A program made the translations under genes and the position numbers. 63,219 nt of DNA from Thermosipho affectus (lineage in GTDB: Bacteria; Thermotogota; Thermotogae; Thermotogales; Fervidobacteriaceae): positions 1 through 63,219 of the forward strand of contig NZ_LBFC01000001.1 in the NCBI RefSeq assembly GCF_001990485.1. The letters run 5' to 3'. The notes beneath the pieces were generated by a model. That model saw nothing but the letters and a program-made list of their open reading frames with translations, made no database searches and had not been told where the DNA came from. Positions 55,355 through 63,219 of this stretch are shown piece by piece. The stretch's first letter is position 1, and every line of letters begins with the position of its first letter.

Positions 55355-56752
55355 TTAAATTTTCCACGTTATTTCGAATGATTTTGGATCATGGTAAGTA
55401 AAATGTATATGATACACTAAATCTTTTACCTTTTTTAACTTTGACTTCTCAATAAGATTCTTAAAATGAGGATGTAACTTAATAATTACTTCTTTTGCTT
55501 CCTTTGGCGCCTCTTCTATTTTTTGATATAAATTTTTAATTGTTATCTTTGGAGAAACAATAAAACCAGCCCCACCACATACAGGACATGGTGAAATATA
55601 ATTCTCAAAAAAAGACCTTACAGTTCTTTTTCTTGACATTTCCAAAAGCCCTAGTTTTGTAAAACCAAATATTTCAATTTTACTTTTATCTTTTTTTATT
55701 TCTTCGCTTATCTGTTCTAATAACATGTTTTTCATATCATTTGAATCCATATCAATAAAATCAACCAAAACAATTCCACCAATATTCCTTAAACGTAATT
55801 GCCTGAAAATTTCCGAAACTGCCTCTTTGTTTGTTTGAAATGCAGTTTCTTGTTGACTTTTTCCTTTTACAAAATGCTTTGAATTGACATCTATTATAGT
55901 TAATGCTTCAGTTTTATCAATTATTATTTCTCCACCCGAAGGCAATGAAACCTTTCTACTAAACAATTCCCTAAAATATTTGTAAATATTCATGTAATCA
56001 AAAGTATCACCATCTATTATTTCAATTTTTGGCCTTTTAATGAAAATTTTTAAATATTTCTTTATTGTTTCTAAATGTTTTAAGTTGTTAGTAATAATCA
56101 ACCTTACATCCTTTGTTAACTTTTCTCTTAAAACATAATCGAGCAGATTCTCTTCTTTATACAAAATTTGAGCTTTCCTTTTACGTTTAAATATCTCTAA
56201 AACTTCAAAAGCTCTATTTGCCAGCAAATCCATTTCAGATTGAATATATGATTCATCCAATCCTTCTGCAGCAGTTCTAATTATAACACCTAAATTAGAA
56301 TTTTCAGAAATATATTTTGCAATATCATGCAATCTTGCCCTCTCATTTTCATCTTCAATTTTTTTTGACACCCCTATAACTTTAGAAAAAGGAAATAAAA
56401 CCATATACCTTCCCGCAATACTAATATTTGCAGTTAACTGTGGCCCTTTATCTCCAACTGGATCCTTTTTTACTTGTACTAATAGTTTAGTTCCTTTATC
56501 TATCTTTTTCAATGAGAAATAATTGTAATATTCTTCTGGGATATCTTTCAATCTTAAAAAACCATTTTTTTTATTTCCGATATTTACGAATATTGCGTCT
56601 AATGCATTTACTACCTTTTCTACACGTCCAAGATAAATGTTACCAGTAAGCTTTTCTTCTTCATCAGACACAATTTCAACTAATCTATTATTTTCAATAA
56701 CTGCATAATGTAAGTTATCTTCAACCGAATTTAAAACTAACACTTTTTCCAT
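55355..56752 (-). CDS. rng: Ribonuclease G/E
   Basis: The 465-residue endoribonuclease has an N-terminal S1 domain (GNIYLGRVEKVVNALDAIFV), the 5' sensor region, the DNase I-like catalytic part with metal Asp in TIIDVNSKHFVKG and VLVDFIDMDS, and the Zn-link CPVCGGAGF. It lacks the long C-terminal scaffold of RNase E, so RNase G is the better name. It processes rRNA and decays mRNA. It follows ahcY by four bases and shares an operon with hfq. Confidence 0.93.
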   Translation of the reverse strand: MEKVLVLNSVEDNLHYAVIENNRLVEIVSDEEEKLTGNIYLGRVEKVVNALDAIFVNIGNKKNGFLRLKDIPEEYYNYFSLKKIDKGTKLLVQVKKDPVGDKGPQLTANISIAGRYMVLFPFSKVIGVSKKIEDENERARLHDIAKYISENSNLGVIIRTAAEGLDESYIQSEMDLLANRAFEVLEIFKRKRKAQILYKEENLLDYVLREKLTKDVRLIITNNLKHLETIKKYLKIFIKRPKIEIIDGDTFDYMNIYKYFRELFSRKVSLPSGGEIIIDKTEALTIIDVNSKHFVKGKSQQETAFQTNKEAVSEIFRQLRLRNIGGIVLVDFIDMDSNDMKNMLLEQISEEIKKDKSKIEIFGFTKLGLLEMSRKRTVRSFFENYISPCPVCGGAGFIVSPKITIKNLYQKIEEAPKEAKEVIIKLHPHFKNLIEKSKLKKVKDLVYHIHFTYHDPKSFEITWKI

Positions 56753-56756
56753 GCTT

Positions 56757-57956
56757 TCAAAATCCTTTCATATACTCCCTTTGGTTTTCATTTAAAACGT
56801 CAATCTCTATTCCCAAAGATTTTAACTTTAAATCAGCAACTTCTATATCCAATTCCTCAGGATAACCGTATACTTTGTTCTCTAACTTACCATGATTCTT
56901 TTTTAAATAAATTAACGACAAAGTTTGAAGGGCAAAAGATATGTCCATTATTTCTATTGGATGACCATCAGCTGCTGCCAAATTTACCAATCTTCCTTCG
57001 CCAATCAGAAAAATATTTTTCCCGTTAATTTTATATCCTTTAACATTTGGTCTTGCTTCAAATACAAATTCTGCGTTTTTTTCAAGCTCATCAACCGGAA
57101 TTTCAACATTAAAATGCCCTGCATTTGCTAGTATAACACCATCTTTCATATTAACAATATCTTCGTATTTTACCACATCTTTCATTCCAGTTGAAGTAAC
57201 AACTATATCTGCAATTTTTGAAGCTTCTGACATTTTCATAACTCTATAACCATCCATTAGTGCTTCTAAAGCTTTAACTGGATCAACTTCTGTTATAATA
57301 ACATTTGCACCTAATGCTTTGGCTCTCATTGCTATTCCACGGCCACACCATCCATACCCAGCAACAACAACATTTTTACCTGCAATTAGTGTATTTGTGT
57401 TTCTCATAATTGAATCCCATGTCGACTGACCTGTCCCATATCTGTTATCAAATAAATACTTCATACGAGCATTGTTAACTGCAATTACCGGAACCGATAG
57501 TATACCACTCTTTTCCAAGTTTTTAATTCTTCGTACACCTGTAGTTGTTTCTTCGGAAATTCCCTTAAGATTTTTTAATAATTCTTTTCTTTCAGTATGT
57601 ACAATAACACTCAAATCCGCCCCATCATCAAGAATTAGATCAGGATTGTAATCAAGTACTTTATTAAGATTTTCATAATAATTTTTTTCATCGTTTGTTC
57701 TCTTTGCGTGAACAATTATCCCAAAATCTTTTAAAGCTTCTGCAACATCATCTTGGGTTGATAATGGATTGCACCCAGTAACAAAAACTTCTGCTCCCAA
57801 CCTTTTTAGAGTAATTGCCAAATAAGCTGTTTTAGCTTCCAAATGTATCGCCATTGTAATTTTTATTCCATCCAAAACCCCTTTATAATTTTTCTGCAAA
57901 TAATTTAAAAGTGGCATATAATTTGAAACCCACTCAATTTTCTTTATACCAATCAT
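56757..57956 (-). CDS. ahcY: S-adenosylhomocysteinase (hydrolase)
   Basis: The 399-residue enzyme has GIKITMAIHLEAKTAYLAIT, GCNPLSTQDDVAEAL, DDGADLSVIVH, SEETTTGVRRIKNLE and the NAD motif VVAGYGWCGRGIAMRAKALG, with DGHPIEIMDISFALQ near the end. It splits SAH into homocysteine and adenosine. It is about 30 residues shorter than mesophilic forms and lacks the C-terminal Lys-Tyr tail, as in other thermophile enzymes. It is first in the long leftward operon; the ATG follows GGGAGGTATAGT. Confidence 0.96.
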   Translation of the reverse strand: MIGIKKIEWVSNYMPLLNYLQKNYKGVLDGIKITMAIHLEAKTAYLAITLKRLGAEVFVTGCNPLSTQDDVAEALKDFGIIVHAKRTNDEKNYYENLNKVLDYNPDLILDDGADLSVIVHTERKELLKNLKGISEETTTGVRRIKNLEKSGILSVPVIAVNNARMKYLFDNRYGTGQSTWDSIMRNTNTLIAGKNVVVAGYGWCGRGIAMRAKALGANVIITEVDPVKALEALMDGYRVMKMSEASKIADIVVTSTGMKDVVKYEDIVNMKDGVILANAGHFNVEIPVDELEKNAEFVFEARPNVKGYKINGKNIFLIGEGRLVNLAAADGHPIEIMDISFALQTLSLIYLKKNHGKLENKVYGYPEELDIEVADLKLKSLGIEIDVLNENQREYMKGF

Positions 57957-58071
57957 ACTATACCTCCCTATTTAATTTTTAACACTTTATATTTTATCAC
58001 ATATAAGTGAAAATCTAACAACTCTTTACGTTTAGTCTAAAATAAAAATAGCTTTTTGCAGTATTTATGAC

Positions 58072-58099
58072 TTGCTTTTAAAATTAAATATATTAAAAT
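58072..58099 (+). promoter_or_regulatory. Candidate promoter for the dCMP deaminase operon
   Basis: TTGCTT (58072-58077), 16 bases, TAAAAT (58094-58099), 32 bases before the ATG at 58132. The match is moderate and the surrounding sequence very A+T-rich. Confidence 0.4.
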
Positions 58100-58131
58100 T
58101 TTTATAGACACCAAAACAAAGGAGTTTAAAA

Positions 58132-58644
58132 ATGGATCTAAAAAAATATTTGGAAAATCTAAATGTATCTTCAAAAGGTACGCCACAAAAAAGTTGGGAT
58201 GAGTATTTTTTAAAAATAGCGCTTATAATATCCACACGTTCGTCTTGCATCCATAGAAAAGTTGGAGCGGTAATTGTAAAAGATAAAAGAATCCTTGCAA
58301 CTGGTTATAATCAACCTCCTTCTGGTTTTCCCCACTGTAATGAAATTAACTGTATAAGAGATGATTTAAATATCTCCTCTGGAAAAAACCAAGAAATTTG
58401 TTATGCACTTCATGCTGAACAAAATGCTTTAATGCAAGCTGCAAAATTTGGTATATCTACCGATAATTCCATAATTTACGTTACACATAAACCTTGCTCC
58501 GTCTGTGCAAGACTTATAATAAACGCTGGAATAAAAAAAGTCATATTTATCAATGACTACCCTGATCCATTAACAGATTTTTTGTTTAAAGTATCAGAAA
58601 TAAAAATTGAAAAATATGGAGGTGTAATAAATGAAGAGGGATGA
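58132..58644 (+). CDS. Deoxycytidylate deaminase (ComEB type)
   Basis: The 170-residue zinc deaminase has LHAEQNALMQAA (HAE) and KPCSVCARLIINAG (PCxxC), the signature of the cytidine/dCMP deaminase superfamily, and CIHRKVGAVIVKD plus PPSGFPHCNEINC typical of dCMP deaminase/ComEB. It makes dUMP for thymidylate synthesis. It is first in the rightward operon, and its end overlaps korB by 14 bases. The ATG follows AAAGGAG. Confidence 0.92.
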   Translation: MDLKKYLENLNVSSKGTPQKSWDEYFLKIALIISTRSSCIHRKVGAVIVKDKRILATGYNQPPSGFPHCNEINCIRDDLNISSGKNQEICYALHAEQNALMQAAKFGISTDNSIIYVTHKPCSVCARLIINAGIKKVIFINDYPDPLTDFLFKVSEIKIEKYGGVINEEG

Positions 58645-59455
58645 ACTTATCAAATATTTAAGAATTGATAGATGGCCAACCGTTTGGTGTCCAGGTTGTG
58701 GAAATGGAATAATAATGAAATCATTTATCCAAGCCACTCATGAATTGAATTTAGAAAAAGACAGAGTAGCAGTTATTTCTGGAATAGGTTGTTCTTCAAG
58801 AGCAACTGGATATTTAGATTTTAACACAATGCACACACTACATGGAAGAGCCATAGCATTTGCAACAGGGGTAAAACTTGCAAAACCAGATTTCAAAGTG
58901 ATTGTAATGGGTGGTGATGGTGATTTAACAGCTATTGGTGGAAACCATTTTATACATGCTTGTAGAAGAAACATTGATTTAACTGTAATAGTGTTTAATA
59001 ACATGATATACGGAATGACAGGAGGGCAACACTCGCCAACAACTCCACATGAAAAAATTACTAGTACCATGCCTTATGGTAATATTGAAAACTCTTTTGA
59101 TATTGTGAATCTAGCACTATCTGCTGGTGCCACTTATGTTGCAAGAAGTACAGTCTATCATTATCCATTAACAGTAAAATATATAAAAGAAGCTATTACA
59201 CACAAAGGAATGAGTGTTGTAGAAGTTTTAACCAATTGTCACACTTATTATGGTAGATATAATGGAATGAAGAATGCTTGGGACATTCACAACTACATGA
59301 AGGAAAATGCAATTTTAAAATCCAAAGCTGAAAAAATGGATAAGAATTTACTAAAAGACAAAATAATAATTGGTGTTTTCAAAAAAGAAGAAAAACATGA
59401 CTTTTATGAAAATTATAAAAAAGTTGTTGCAATATCAAAAAATTCGGAGGTGTAA
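58631..59455 (+). CDS. korB: 2-oxoacid:ferredoxin oxidoreductase beta subunit
   Basis: The 274-residue subunit has the thiamine diphosphate motif VMGGDGDLTAIGG with VFNNMIYGMTGGQHSPTTP, and VWCPGCGNG near the start, as in 2-oxoglutarate:ferredoxin oxidoreductase beta chains. It decarboxylates the 2-oxoacid and feeds electrons to ferredoxin, giving an acyl-CoA. The site GGAGGTG lies inside the end of the deaminase gene (14-base overlap). The alpha subunit is not present nearby. Confidence 0.92.
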   Translation: MKRDELIKYLRIDRWPTVWCPGCGNGIIMKSFIQATHELNLEKDRVAVISGIGCSSRATGYLDFNTMHTLHGRAIAFATGVKLAKPDFKVIVMGGDGDLTAIGGNHFIHACRRNIDLTVIVFNNMIYGMTGGQHSPTTPHEKITSTMPYGNIENSFDIVNLALSAGATYVARSTVYHYPLTVKYIKEAITHKGMSVVEVLTNCHTYYGRYNGMKNAWDIHNYMKENAILKSKAEKMDKNLLKDKIIIGVFKKEEKHDFYENYKKVVAISKNSEV

Positions 59456-59459
59456 ATAA

Positions 59460-60062
59460 ATGGAAATCCAAAGACCATTTTCAATTAGAATCGCAGGAAT
59501 AGGTGGTCAGGGAAATCTAATCGCTGGTTTAACTCTAGCAAAGGCATTAGTGAAATCTGGCAAGTATGTTGTACAAACTCAAAATTATACTGCACAAGTC
59601 AGAGGTGGACCAAGTTATTGTGATTTACTAATTTCTAATAAACCTATTGATTTTCCAAAAGCAACTCTCTTCGATATATTGTTAATTTTACATCCTTTTA
59701 TGATTGAACAGTGTAAAAATGTCAGAAATAATGGTATAATTATTATTGATGATACATATATCAAAGAACTTCCACTTGAATCATTTAGGATGACCAAAAG
59801 AAAGATAAATATACCTGCTTCAAAAATTGCGCTTGAGAAATTTGGAAGCGAAATGTTTGCGAATATGATAATGTTAGGAGTTATTTCTAAAGCAACTTCA
59901 ATAGTTAATATTGATTATTTAATTGAATCTATCAAAGAAAATATAAATCCAAAATACGTTGAAAAAAATATTGAGGCGGTGAAATATGGCACAACACTTA
60001 CAGAAAAATTCTACAAACCAAGAATCGAAAGAAAAGTTAAAAGAACAATTGGGTTCGAATAA
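59460..60062 (+). CDS. korC: 2-oxoacid:ferredoxin oxidoreductase gamma subunit
   Basis: The 200-residue protein has the gamma-subunit pattern: RIAGIGGQGNLIAGLTLAKA, QTQNYTAQVRGGPSYCDLLI and IIIIDDTYI. It binds CoA and joins alpha and beta subunits. It follows korB by four bases with GGAGGTG. Alpha and ferredoxin (delta) subunits are missing from the window. Its 3' end overlaps the next gene by 77 bases. Confidence 0.9.
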   Translation: MEIQRPFSIRIAGIGGQGNLIAGLTLAKALVKSGKYVVQTQNYTAQVRGGPSYCDLLISNKPIDFPKATLFDILLILHPFMIEQCKNVRNNGIIIIDDTYIKELPLESFRMTKRKINIPASKIALEKFGSEMFANMIMLGVISKATSIVNIDYLIESIKENINPKYVEKNIEAVKYGTTLTEKFYKPRIERKVKRTIGFE

Positions 60063-60501
60063 TTTAAAAGAATCATTTTCACATGCAATTGAAGGTATAT
60101 TAACAGCTATTTCTCAAGAAAGGAATTTAAGAATCCATTTTTTTGTAGGATTTGTTATACTATTTTTGAGTTTATTTTTGCCAATTGATAAAAATAACTA
60201 TATATGGATTTTTTTCGCTGTATTTTTTGTAATAATTTCTGAATTAATAAACACTTTAATCGAAAATTTGCTTGACTTGTTTATACCAGAATTTCATCCT
60301 ATTGTTAAAATAATAAAAGATATCAGTTCTGGTATCGTACTTTGGGCTGCAATGTTTTCTGTAATTGTCGGTATTGCAATCATTGGGAATTTATTGTTTA
60401 ATTGGGATATAATTATTGCGAAAATCTTTGGTTTTGGATTTGTTTCCTTATTCCCATTTATATATGTTTTAGGAGTGATAAGATGGAAGAAAAAAAGATA
60501 A
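59986..60501 (+). CDS. dgkA: DgkA-type diacylglycerol/undecaprenol kinase
   Basis: The 171-residue protein has the family core SHAIEGILTAISQERNLRIH, then three membrane helices with SELINTLIENLLDL, matching the E-NTAIE motif. It phosphorylates undecaprenol or diacylglycerol in the inner membrane. The ATG with GAGGCGGTG in front lies 77 bases inside korC, giving a polar N-terminal extension (MAQHLQKNSTNQESKEK); a TTG near 60046 would remove most of the overlap but has a poor site. About 40 C-terminal residues add a further helix. Confidence 0.85.
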   Translation: MAQHLQKNSTNQESKEKLKEQLGSNNLKESFSHAIEGILTAISQERNLRIHFFVGFVILFLSLFLPIDKNNYIWIFFAVFFVIISELINTLIENLLDLFIPEFHPIVKIIKDISSGIVLWAAMFSVIVGIAIIGNLLFNWDIIIAKIFGFGFVSLFPFIYVLGVIRWKKKR

Positions 60502-61520
60502 AAATATTAATAGTTGATGATTCGGCTTTTATGAGAATGATTCTAAAAGATGTTATTGAAAAAGAAAAAGACATGAAAATCGTTGGAATTGCCAAAGACG
60601 GTCTTGAAGCAGTAGAACTTGCTATAAAACACAAACCTGACGTCATTACATTAGACGTTGAAATGCCTAAATTAAATGGAATTGAAGCATTAAAGGAAAT
60701 TATGAAACGTTCTCCTTCAAGAATAATAATGGTTAGTAGTCTTACAGAAGAAGGTGCTGATATAACTATAACTGCGCTCCAACTTGGAGCGGTTGACTTT
60801 GTCACAAAACCTGCTGGAAGTATTTCAATGAATTTTAGAAAAGTAGCAGGGGAACTAATTGAAAAAATAAGAAATGCCATGAAAATTGACGTTAAAGCTC
60901 TATCACGAACAATCACTTACAGTCATAAAACATTTAGTGTCAAATCTTTAGTTTCTGGAAAAATCGTTGTTATTGGTTCATCAACTGGTGGGCCAAAATC
61001 ATTAGACCATGTGATTCCACCACTACCTTCAAATTTTCCTGCACCGATAATTCTTGTTCAACATATGCCAGCTGGATTTACAAAATCACTTGCGAATAGA
61101 TTGAATAAAATTTCAAATTTAAATGTTAAAGAGGCTGAAGAGGGAGACGTACTAAAACCTGGGTGGGTGTATGTTGCTCCTGGCGATTACCACCTTGGAA
61201 TAAGATTACATGATAAAAAAAGTATAGTCTATCTTGAAAAAAGCGAAAAAATTAATAATGTTAGACCTGCAGTCGATTTTACATTGGATAAGGTTGCAGA
61301 AATATACAAGGAAAAAACAATATCTGTTATTTTAACTGGAATGGGTAAAGATGGTACAAAAGGTGCATTCAAAGTGAAATACTACAAAGGAATTGTTATT
61401 GCTGAATCAAAAGAAACTTGTGTAGTATACGGTATGCCAAAATCAGTGGTTGAAGAAGGATACGCAGATTTTGTGTTGCCCGCATATAAAATACCAGGAA
61501 AACTGGTTGAAATAATTTAG
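60483..61520 (+). CDS. cheB: Chemotaxis protein-glutamate methylesterase CheB
   Basis: The true start is ATG 60483 after TTAGGAGTGA (345 residues); the longer frame runs through dgkA. It has a receiver domain (KILIVDDSAFMRMILKDVIE, phospho-Asp in ITLDVEMPKLNG, Lys in FVTKPAGS) and a methylesterase domain with VIGSSTGGPKSL (Ser), LVQHMPAGF (His) and LTGMGKDGTKGA (Asp). It demethylates and deamidates chemoreceptors. No other che gene is in the window. It overlaps dgkA by 19 bases. Confidence 0.95.
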   Translation: MEEKKIKILIVDDSAFMRMILKDVIEKEKDMKIVGIAKDGLEAVELAIKHKPDVITLDVEMPKLNGIEALKEIMKRSPSRIIMVSSLTEEGADITITALQLGAVDFVTKPAGSISMNFRKVAGELIEKIRNAMKIDVKALSRTITYSHKTFSVKSLVSGKIVVIGSSTGGPKSLDHVIPPLPSNFPAPIILVQHMPAGFTKSLANRLNKISNLNVKEAEEGDVLKPGWVYVAPGDYHLGIRLHDKKSIVYLEKSEKINNVRPAVDFTLDKVAEIYKEKTISVILTGMGKDGTKGAFKVKYYKGIVIAESKETCVVYGMPKSVVEEGYADFVLPAYKIPGKLVEII

Positions 61521-61547
61521 GAAAATAATTTAAGGAGGTGTAAATTT

Positions 61548-62633
61548 ATGAAAAAGCTTTTTGTTTCATTTTTTATATTGGCATTGTCTATATTTTATTT
61601 TGGGGCCTTTAAAGATGTTCCAGTAAATCACTGGGCATATGATGCTGTAAATGAACTAAGTAAATTAGGAATTGTTAGTGGAATGCCTGATGGAACTTTC
61701 CAAGGAAACCAAGGAATGACGCGTTATCAAGTTGCTGTTGCACTTTATAGAATGATGAGTTATATCCAATCTCAAATTGACAAGGCTGTTTCCAATACAT
61801 CAAATGTAAGTAAACTACGAGAGCAGATTTTAACACTTTCTGATATTGTAAGCACAGCAATGAACAAGATAGAAGATTTATCTTCTCTAAAAGATTCCGT
61901 TCAGATTGTATCTTCAGATGTTAGCGAACTTAAAACGTCATTAGTTAATACTAAAAATGATGTAAAAAGTTTATCAATCGATATCTCATCATTAAAGAAT
62001 AAAGTAAACGAATTAAATAACAAAATTACTATTTTAGAAAGCAAAATGCTTAATGAAGATATAAACAAATACTTGTCTCAAAAAGTTGACCTTGATAAGT
62101 TTAACAAATTATCATATGAGTTTGATAACTTTAAAAAGCAAACTGAAAATAAACTTGATGCATTAAATGGTGATATAGTTACTATAAAGACAGAAAACAG
62201 CAATATGCAGAAAACAATTGATACTCTAAATAACAACTATTCAAGCCTTGAAGAATATTTAAATGCTAAAACCAAAGCCTTGGATACAAGAATTTCTACT
62301 ATTTCTGGTGATGTTACTCAGTTAAAAGTTGATTTTCAAACATTCAAATCAGATTATGATATTACAGTACAAACGTTTAATAAAAAGATTGAAAAATTAA
62401 ATCAAATCGTAAGTAATTATGAAACTATTTCCACAGTTGTTGAAAATTTAAATAAAAATTACTCAACCTTAAAATCTACAACCGAAAACAAAATCGATGA
62501 ACTATCTCAGGAAATAAACGAAATAAAAAATTCAAGTAATTCTACGTCTTCAACTTCAACTATCGCGTTAATCATATCGATCTTATCAGGCGCAGTCGCT
62601 GGTATAGCTTTATATTTAACAATAACCAATTAA
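61548..62633 (+). CDS. SLH-domain coiled-coil membrane protein (Omp-alpha/toga spacer type)
   Basis: The 361-residue protein has a signal peptide (KKLFVSFFILALSIFYFGAF), one SLH domain (FKDVPVNHWAYDAVNELSKL, MTRYQVAVALYRMM), a coiled coil from about 80 to 330 with repeated DVSELKTSL-like heptads, and a C-terminal membrane helix (TIALIISILSGAVAGIALYL). This is the design of Thermotogota Omp-alpha, a rod that spaces the outer sheath from the cell wall, the SLH part binding peptidoglycan. The site AAGGAGGTGTAAATTT is excellent, fitting high expression. A terminator follows. Confidence 0.9.
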   Translation: MKKLFVSFFILALSIFYFGAFKDVPVNHWAYDAVNELSKLGIVSGMPDGTFQGNQGMTRYQVAVALYRMMSYIQSQIDKAVSNTSNVSKLREQILTLSDIVSTAMNKIEDLSSLKDSVQIVSSDVSELKTSLVNTKNDVKSLSIDISSLKNKVNELNNKITILESKMLNEDINKYLSQKVDLDKFNKLSYEFDNFKKQTENKLDALNGDIVTIKTENSNMQKTIDTLNNNYSSLEEYLNAKTKALDTRISTISGDVTQLKVDFQTFKSDYDITVQTFNKKIEKLNQIVSNYETISTVVENLNKNYSTLKSTTENKIDELSQEINEIKNSSNSTSSTSTIALIISILSGAVAGIALYLTITN

Positions 62634-62680
62634 TACATAAAACCATAACAATATCCCACTACTGGATCAAAAAAAAATAA

Positions 62681-62730
62681 AAAAGCACCCCCGAAGCAAC
62701 AAAATAAAACTGACAAGGGGGTGTTTTTCT
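62681..62730 (+). terminator. Rho-independent terminator of the cheB-SLH region
   Basis: CACCCCC (62686-62692) pairs with GGGGGTG (62717-62723), extended by A-T pairs, and is followed by TTTTT. The loop is long (24 bases). It lies about 50 bases after the SLH gene stop. Confidence 0.75.
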
Positions 62731-62791
62731 TTTGCGAAGAAAGTACAAAATTTTTGTATTCTCCTAAAATAAAAGAAAAAATCATTTGAAT

Positions 62792-63080
62792 TTCCCTTTG
62801 GAATTGCTCAAAGCAGAGTTCGTTTGCAGATTAATAAATAAAAGCGTAAAATATCATCTATTTCAAAAATCACATATTACTGAACATAGCACAAAAAAGA
62901 AATGACAAAAAACTTAAAGAAAAAATTAAAAAGACATATCTCAAAATACAATGGTGTTTACAGATATCACCGTAAGTATACATATTAAAGAAGTGAGAAT
63001 AATAAATAATAATCTTTCAAAAAACACATACTAAATCTTTAAATTACTAAACATTACCAAGTACTACAAAAAATCATCGC
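62792..63080 (+). pseudogene. Possible IS3-type transposase relic
   Basis: No intact gene fills the 586 bases after the SLH gene. Plus-strand fragments in shifting frames read KSVKYHLFQKSHITEHSTKK (ending TGA 62903), MTKNLKKKLKRHISKYNGVY followed by RYHRKYTY (62902-62985), then YIKEVRIINNNLSKNTY. The block around NGVYRYHRKYTY resembles the NGVYGYRRI region of IS3-family OrfB, and the later INNNLSKNTY its INHKRVYRLMK segment. Similarity is by eye, with substitutions and stops, so the call is tentative. The rest of this gap is terminators. Confidence 0.4.
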
Positions 63081-63130
63081 TTATGTTTTTAACCAATAAA
63101 ATTAAATATCTATTACAAATAACACAAAAT

Positions 63131-63164
63131 AATAAAAAAGGTGTTTCCTAAGAGGAAACACCTT
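63131..63164 (-). terminator. Terminator for a leftward gene at the right edge
   Basis: AAGGTGTTTCCT (63138-63149), loop AAG, AGGAAACACCTT (63153-63164): a 12-bp perfect stem followed by a T run on the minus strand. Confidence 0.85.
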
Positions 63165-63180
63165 ATATATGACTTACATA

Positions 63181-63219
63181 TTATAATTTAAAATTTGATA
63201 AGTATTGATTTAGACCTTC
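63181..63219 (-). CDS. Possible 3' end of a leftward gene (partial)
   Basis: On the minus strand the last bases read in one open frame to a TAA at 63181-63183, giving EGLNQYLSNFKL. The strong leftward terminator 17 bases later supports a gene running off the right edge. Nothing can be said about its function. Confidence 0.35.
   Translation of the reverse strand, partial: EGLNQYLSNFKL

Noticed and set aside
58738-59070. Minus-strand 110-codon ORF over korB
   Set aside because: Antisense to the conserved thiamine diphosphate motif; shadow ORF.
60458-60916. Minus-strand 152-codon ORF over the CheB receiver domain
   Set aside because: The plus strand encodes an intact receiver; the antisense frame has no ribosome site or family match.
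1-63219. CRISPR arrays, tRNA or rRNA genes
   Set aside because: No regularly spaced direct repeats and no cloverleaf or rRNA-like G+C-rich blocks were seen on reading; a tRNA/CRISPR scan would be needed to exclude a small one.

Overview
The window is very A+T-rich (about 30% G+C by eye) and reads as chromosome of a thermophilic Thermotogota bacterium, most likely Thermosipho or a close relative. Pointers are the protein with an N-terminal SLH domain, a long coiled coil and a C-terminal membrane anchor (outer-sheath Omp-alpha type), a short bacterial/archaeal-type S-adenosylhomocysteinase, many Lys/Ile/Asn-rich proteins and tightly overlapping operons. I see no rRNA, tRNA or CRISPR array. The genus is inferred from protein character, not from a search.

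Layout. 0-14.5 kb is accessory-like: an old-yellow-enzyme flavoprotein, a DMT permease, a two-gene unit (coiled-coil membrane protein plus a 1319-residue phosphoribosyltransferase-RecQ fusion), a divergent DprA-like gene facing it, a tandem patatin pair whose second member has lost the catalytic serine, a PAS-PP2C phosphatase, an unknown secreted protein, RmuC and a second DMT permease. 14.5-17.5 kb is the rsmH-ftsL-ftsI division/cell-wall cluster. 17.6-24.4 kb is a purine-salvage/oxidation operon (adenine deaminase, molybdenum hydroxylase large subunit, PLP enzyme, 8-oxoguanine-deaminase-like amidohydrolase). 24.6-28.8 kb is an OppBCDF peptide transporter without a binding protein. Then come uvrC, gcvH with a small membrane protein, and feoAB behind a Fur-like box.

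33.9-34.6 kb holds a decayed transposase. 34.9-45.8 kb is a 12-gene leftward run: flavin reductase, RsmC-like methyltransferase, ECF-type ATPase, then a type IV pilus/DNA-uptake set (PilC, pilin-like protein, PilM/N/O/P-like proteins, a very large secretin), a MEMO protein and a double-domain ComEA. Transketolase (45.9-47.8 kb) reads rightward. 47.8-58.0 kb is another 12-gene leftward run from ahcY to rpsT, mixing the SAM cycle (ahcY, metK), RNA metabolism (rng, hfq, hflX, rpsT) and envelope proteins. 58.1-62.6 kb reads rightward: dCMP deaminase, two subunits of a 2-oxoacid:ferredoxin oxidoreductase, a DgkA-type kinase, CheB and the SLH protein. The right edge holds terminators, a possible IS3-type relic and perhaps the tail of a leftward gene.

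The best candidate for an undescribed system is 3.0-8.7 kb: a ComF-like phosphoribosyltransferase joined to a RecQ-type helicase lacking the zinc motif, translationally coupled to a tail-anchored coiled-coil protein and sharing a 100-bp promoter region with a diverged DprA. It could be a DNA-uptake/recombination module or an invader-DNA response. The patatin/pseudo-patatin pair immediately downstream is a second candidate. Several start codons were moved from the longest ORF because a Shine-Dalgarno sequence lies inside the longer version; these are noted per gene.
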